A program made the translations under genes and the position numbers. DNA of 6,255 nt from an uncultured Erysipelotrichaceae bacterium (GTDB lineage: Bacteria > Bacillota_I > Bacilli_A > RF39 > UBA660). The stretch covers positions 1 to 6,255 of the forward strand of contig CADBLZ010000068.1 in the NCBI GenBank assembly GCA_902795675.1. The letters are read 5' to 3'. Of the stretch, positions 4,543-6,255 are shown piece after piece. The notes under the pieces were generated by a model. That model was not told the DNA's origin. It ran no database searches and saw only the letters and a program-made list of their open reading frames with translations. How positions within the stretch are numbered: the stretch's first letter is position 1; each line of letters begins with the position of its first letter.

Positions 4543-5636
4543 AGTTTTTCATTATTTTTTCTAACTTCACTTATGATACCACCAGCAATACACATATCGC
4601 CATCATATAAAACACATGCTTGACCAGGTGTTACTCTTTGAACACCTTGTGGATACTTAACTAAAATATTACCGTTATCTAAGTATTCTAGTTCTACTGG
4701 AATATCTTCTTGTCTGTATCTAAATTTAGCATTACACTTAGTGATCTTACGATCATCAAAATAGTTAACACTATCAATTAAACAAGAATCAGATATTAAA
4801 TAATCGTTATCTTCACCAATACATATATAAAGAATATTTTTCTTTAAGTCTTTACCTACAACAAACATTCTTTCTTTTGTACCACCAATATCTAATCCTC
4901 TTCTTTGACCAATTGTATAGTACATTAAACCTATATGTTTACCTATTACTTCATTAGTATCAATATTAACAATATCACCTGGAATATTAGGTAGATAGTT
5001 TTCTAAGAAATTAGTAAAGTTTCTTTCACCTATAAAACAAATTCCTGTTGAATCTTTTTTCTTAGCAGTTACTAAGCCATACTTTTCAGCTATTTCTCTA
5101 ACCTTTGGTTTATCAATATCAGCAAGTGGGAATAAAACATTACTTAATTGTTCTTTACTTACTTGTGATAAGAAATAAGATTGATCTTTATTCTTATCAG
5201 CTGATTTATATAACTTACCATCTACTAATTTAGCATAGTGACCAGTAGCAATATAATCTGCTCCTAGTTTATTTGCTTCTTTAGCAAACATATCAAACTT
5301 GATATATTTGTTACACATAACATCTGGATTAGGAGTTCTACCTTTTTTAAGTTCATCTAAGAAATATGTGAAAACATAATCATAATATTCTTTAACAAAA
5401 TCTTTACGATGTAATTTAATACCTAACTTATTACATACAGCTAAAGCATCATTATAATCTTCTTCTTGTGGACATATACCTGTCTTACCTTTAGGTGCAT
5501 CATTAAGTTCACCATCAGCAAATGAATCCCAGTTACGCATAAACAAACCTTCTACTTCATAACCTTGTTCTTTTAATAGAATAGCTGCAACAGATGAATC
5601 TACACCACCAGAAATTCCTAAAATTACCTTTTTCAT
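4530..5636 (-). CDS. mnmA: tRNA-specific 2-thiouridylase MnmA
   Basis: A cytoplasmic enzyme that replaces O2 of U34 with sulfur in tRNA-Glu, -Gln and -Lys (s2U34), activating the base with ATP and taking sulfur from a cysteine desulfurase relay. The 368-residue length is normal for MnmA. Visible motifs are the PP-loop GISGGVDSS (7-15) and GRTPNPDVMCNKYIKF (99-114) with catalytic C108. ATGHYAKL (130-137), KDQSYFLSQ (150-158) and STGICFIGERNF (196-207) with the second catalytic C200 follow. YTIGQRRGL (240-248) is next, and the C-terminal beta-barrel ends GGIISEV. The ATG at 5636 is chosen because AAAGGAGTG (5642-5650) sits 5 bases upstream. An in-frame TTG at 5660 would lie upstream of that site and add eight non-family residues. 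Its promoter is at 5666-5694. No desulfurase gene is visible nearby, so sulfur supply is encoded elsewhere. tRNA-Glu(CUC) follows directly. Confidence 0.97.
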   Translation of the reverse strand: MKKVILGISGGVDSSVAAILLKEQGYEVEGLFMRNWDSFADGELNDAPKGKTGICPQEEDYNDALAVCNKLGIKLHRKDFVKEYYDYVFTYFLDELKKGRTPNPDVMCNKYIKFDMFAKEANKLGADYIATGHYAKLVDGKLYKSADKNKDQSYFLSQVSKEQLSNVLFPLADIDKPKVREIAEKYGLVTAKKKDSTGICFIGERNFTNFLENYLPNIPGDIVNIDTNEVIGKHIGLMYYTIGQRRGLDIGGTKERMFVVGKDLKKNILYICIGEDNDYLISDSCLIDSVNYFDDRKITKCNAKFRYRQEDIPVELEYLDNGNILVKYPQGVQRVTPGQACVLYDGDMCIAGGIISEVRKNNEKLWYL

Positions 5637-5665
5637 TGTTTCACTCCTTTCTCTTAACAATCAAA

Positions 5666-5694
5666 ATTATAATTTAAAAAAGTAAAATAGTAAA
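5666..5694 (-). promoter_or_regulatory. Sigma-A promoter of mnmA
   Basis: The -35 TTTACT (5689-5694) and -10 TATAAT (5666-5671) are separated by 17 bp. The predicted start near 5659 leaves a leader of about 22 nt that contains AAAGGAGTG. The -35 matches consensus at four of six positions. Confidence 0.7.
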
Positions 5695-5701
5695 GTTATA
5701 C

Positions 5702-5730
5702 AAAAAAATAACACTCAATTGAGTGTTATT
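5702..5730 (-). terminator. Terminator of the Bax-inhibitor-1 family gene
   Basis: A perfect 24-bp palindrome (5707-5730, AATAACACTC arms around AATT) is followed on the minus-strand RNA by seven U (5702-5708). It starts 1 base past the stop codon (5732-5734). Its position and U-tract mark it as a terminator rather than an operator. Confidence 0.92.
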
Positions 5731-5731
5731 C

Positions 5732-6255
5732 TTAATCATTATTCTTACCAAATAATTCTAGTAATCTAATGAATAGATTAATAAAGTCTAAGAATAATTG
5801 GAATGCACAGAATATACCAGCATTTTCAGTATCCATGTCTTTAGCTCTTTCTAGAGCAAATTTAACATCGTATGCAGTATAACCAGCAAATACTAAAATA
5901 GCTACTAAACAAATAATCATTTGTAATCCTGAACTACCAATAAAGATATTGATTATTTCAGTAATAATGATAGCTATTAAAGCAACAAATAAATAAGTTC
6001 CCCATTTAGATAAATCCATTTTAGAATTCTTACCTACCCAAGCAAATGCTCCGAAGATAAGACCAGTCATTAAAAATACCATGGCAATACTTTCACCAGT
6101 ATATACTAGGAAGATACCTGAGAAACTAATTCCTGTTAGTACTGTATATAAGATATATAATATCTTAGCCATCGTTGGGCTTAACTTTTTAATAAATAAA
6201 GTTAATGCAAATGCACAAGCAAGTTCTAGAACAACAAATACTATAACTGCTGCAA
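5732..6255 (-). CDS. Bax inhibitor-1 (TMBIM/YetJ-like) membrane protein, N-terminus outside window
   Basis: An integral membrane protein of the BI-1/YccA/YetJ family; characterised YetJ is a pH-sensitive calcium leak channel. The frame stays open from the TAA at 5732-5734 to the window edge, giving 173 visible residues. The family is normally near 220-235 residues, so about 50 N-terminal residues are missing. An internal ATG at 6170-6172 has no ribosome-binding site and is preceded in frame by hydrophobic helix and LSPT sequence that belongs to the family, so it is not the start. Visible family motifs, counted from that Met, are YTVLTGISFSGIFLVYTGES (9-28), DLSKWGTYLF (53-62), FAGYTAYDVK (95-104) and FLDFINLFIRLLELFG (127-142). 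The two aspartates of the known pH-sensing pair are both kept: D102 in AYD and D129 in FLD. Calcium transport is inferred from family, not shown here. Confidence 0.93.
   Translation of the reverse strand, partial: AAVIVFVVLELACAFALTLFIKKLSPTMAKILYILYTVLTGISFSGIFLVYTGESIAMVFLMTGLIFGAFAWVGKNSKMDLSKWGTYLFVALIAIIITEIINIFIGSSGLQMIICLVAILVFAGYTAYDVKFALERAKDMDTENAGIFCAFQLFLDFINLFIRLLELFGKNND

Noticed and set aside
5637..5660. An in-frame TTG at 5658-5660 could extend MnmA by eight residues.
   Set aside because: The added residues include the bases of the AAAGGAGTG ribosome-binding site, and MnmA proteins begin right at the PP-loop strand as MKKVILGISGG does.
5707..5730. A perfect 24-bp palindrome that could be an operator for mnmA.
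   Set aside because: It directly follows the BI-1 stop codon and is followed by T7 on the minus strand, so an intrinsic terminator explains it fully.
6170..6172. ATG giving a 146-residue BI-1 protein.
   Set aside because: No Shine-Dalgarno sequence precedes it, and the frame continues upstream with family-like hydrophobic sequence to the window edge. The gene is cut by the window, not short.
1..6255. Genetic code 4 (UGA as Trp), given the AT-rich Mollicutes-like composition.
   Set aside because: The tryptophan codons I checked are TGG, the frames are family-length without UGA read-through, and a Gram-positive envelope enzyme is present. Nothing supports reassignment.
1..6255. Mobile element, integration site or phage remnant around the tRNA.
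   Set aside because: No transposase, integrase or terminal repeats were found, and no duplicated tRNA 3' end was noticed in the window.

Overview
This is an AT-rich window with short intergenic gaps, TAA stops on all four genes whose 3' ends are visible, and sigma-A-type promoters (TTGACT/TATAAT, 17-bp spacer). It also has Shine-Dalgarno sites and a T-box leader. Together these point to a low-GC Firmicute (Bacilli, Erysipelotrichia/RF39-like or a clostridial relative). I cannot place it more precisely. The tryptophans I checked are TGG and nothing suggests UGA reassignment.

All protein genes and the tRNA lie on the minus strand, so the biological order runs from high to low coordinates. It begins with a Bax-inhibitor-1 (TMBIM) membrane protein whose N-terminus is cut by the window end (5732-6255). 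Next come mnmA, the tRNA U34 2-thiolase (4530-5636), and a tRNA-Glu with anticodon CUC (4411-4487). A large OatA-like membrane O-acyltransferase with an extracellular SGNH esterase domain follows (2116-4341), then a six-helix membrane protein of unknown function (1443-2027). Last are a TtcA-family tRNA thiolase (459-1280) and the start of gltX, glutamyl-tRNA synthetase, behind a Glu-type T-box leader (1-423). Most units have their own promoter and intrinsic terminator, so this is a row of short transcription units rather than one operon. The exception is ttcA to gltX, where no terminator is visible and the gltX promoter begins at the ttcA stop codon.

The functional theme is glutamate decoding and tRNA thiolation: gltX charges tRNA-Glu, its T-box senses uncharged tRNA-Glu, mnmA thiolates U34 of Glu/Gln/Lys tRNAs, ttcA-like proteins thiolate C32, and a tRNA-Glu gene is present. 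The acyltransferase and the two small membrane proteins belong to cell envelope or membrane physiology and show no obvious link to this theme.

The most unusual piece is at 1319-1425, the only plus-strand element. It has an extended -10 promoter followed by two hairpins that display the same 8-nt loop, CGACGTAT, and ends in a U-tract. This looks like an unannotated small RNA of about 75 nt, divergent from ttcA. Other points of interest are a second, catalytically degenerate SGNH-like domain at the end of the acyltransferase and a tRNA-Glu(CUC) whose T-loop has C instead of the near-universal U at position 55.
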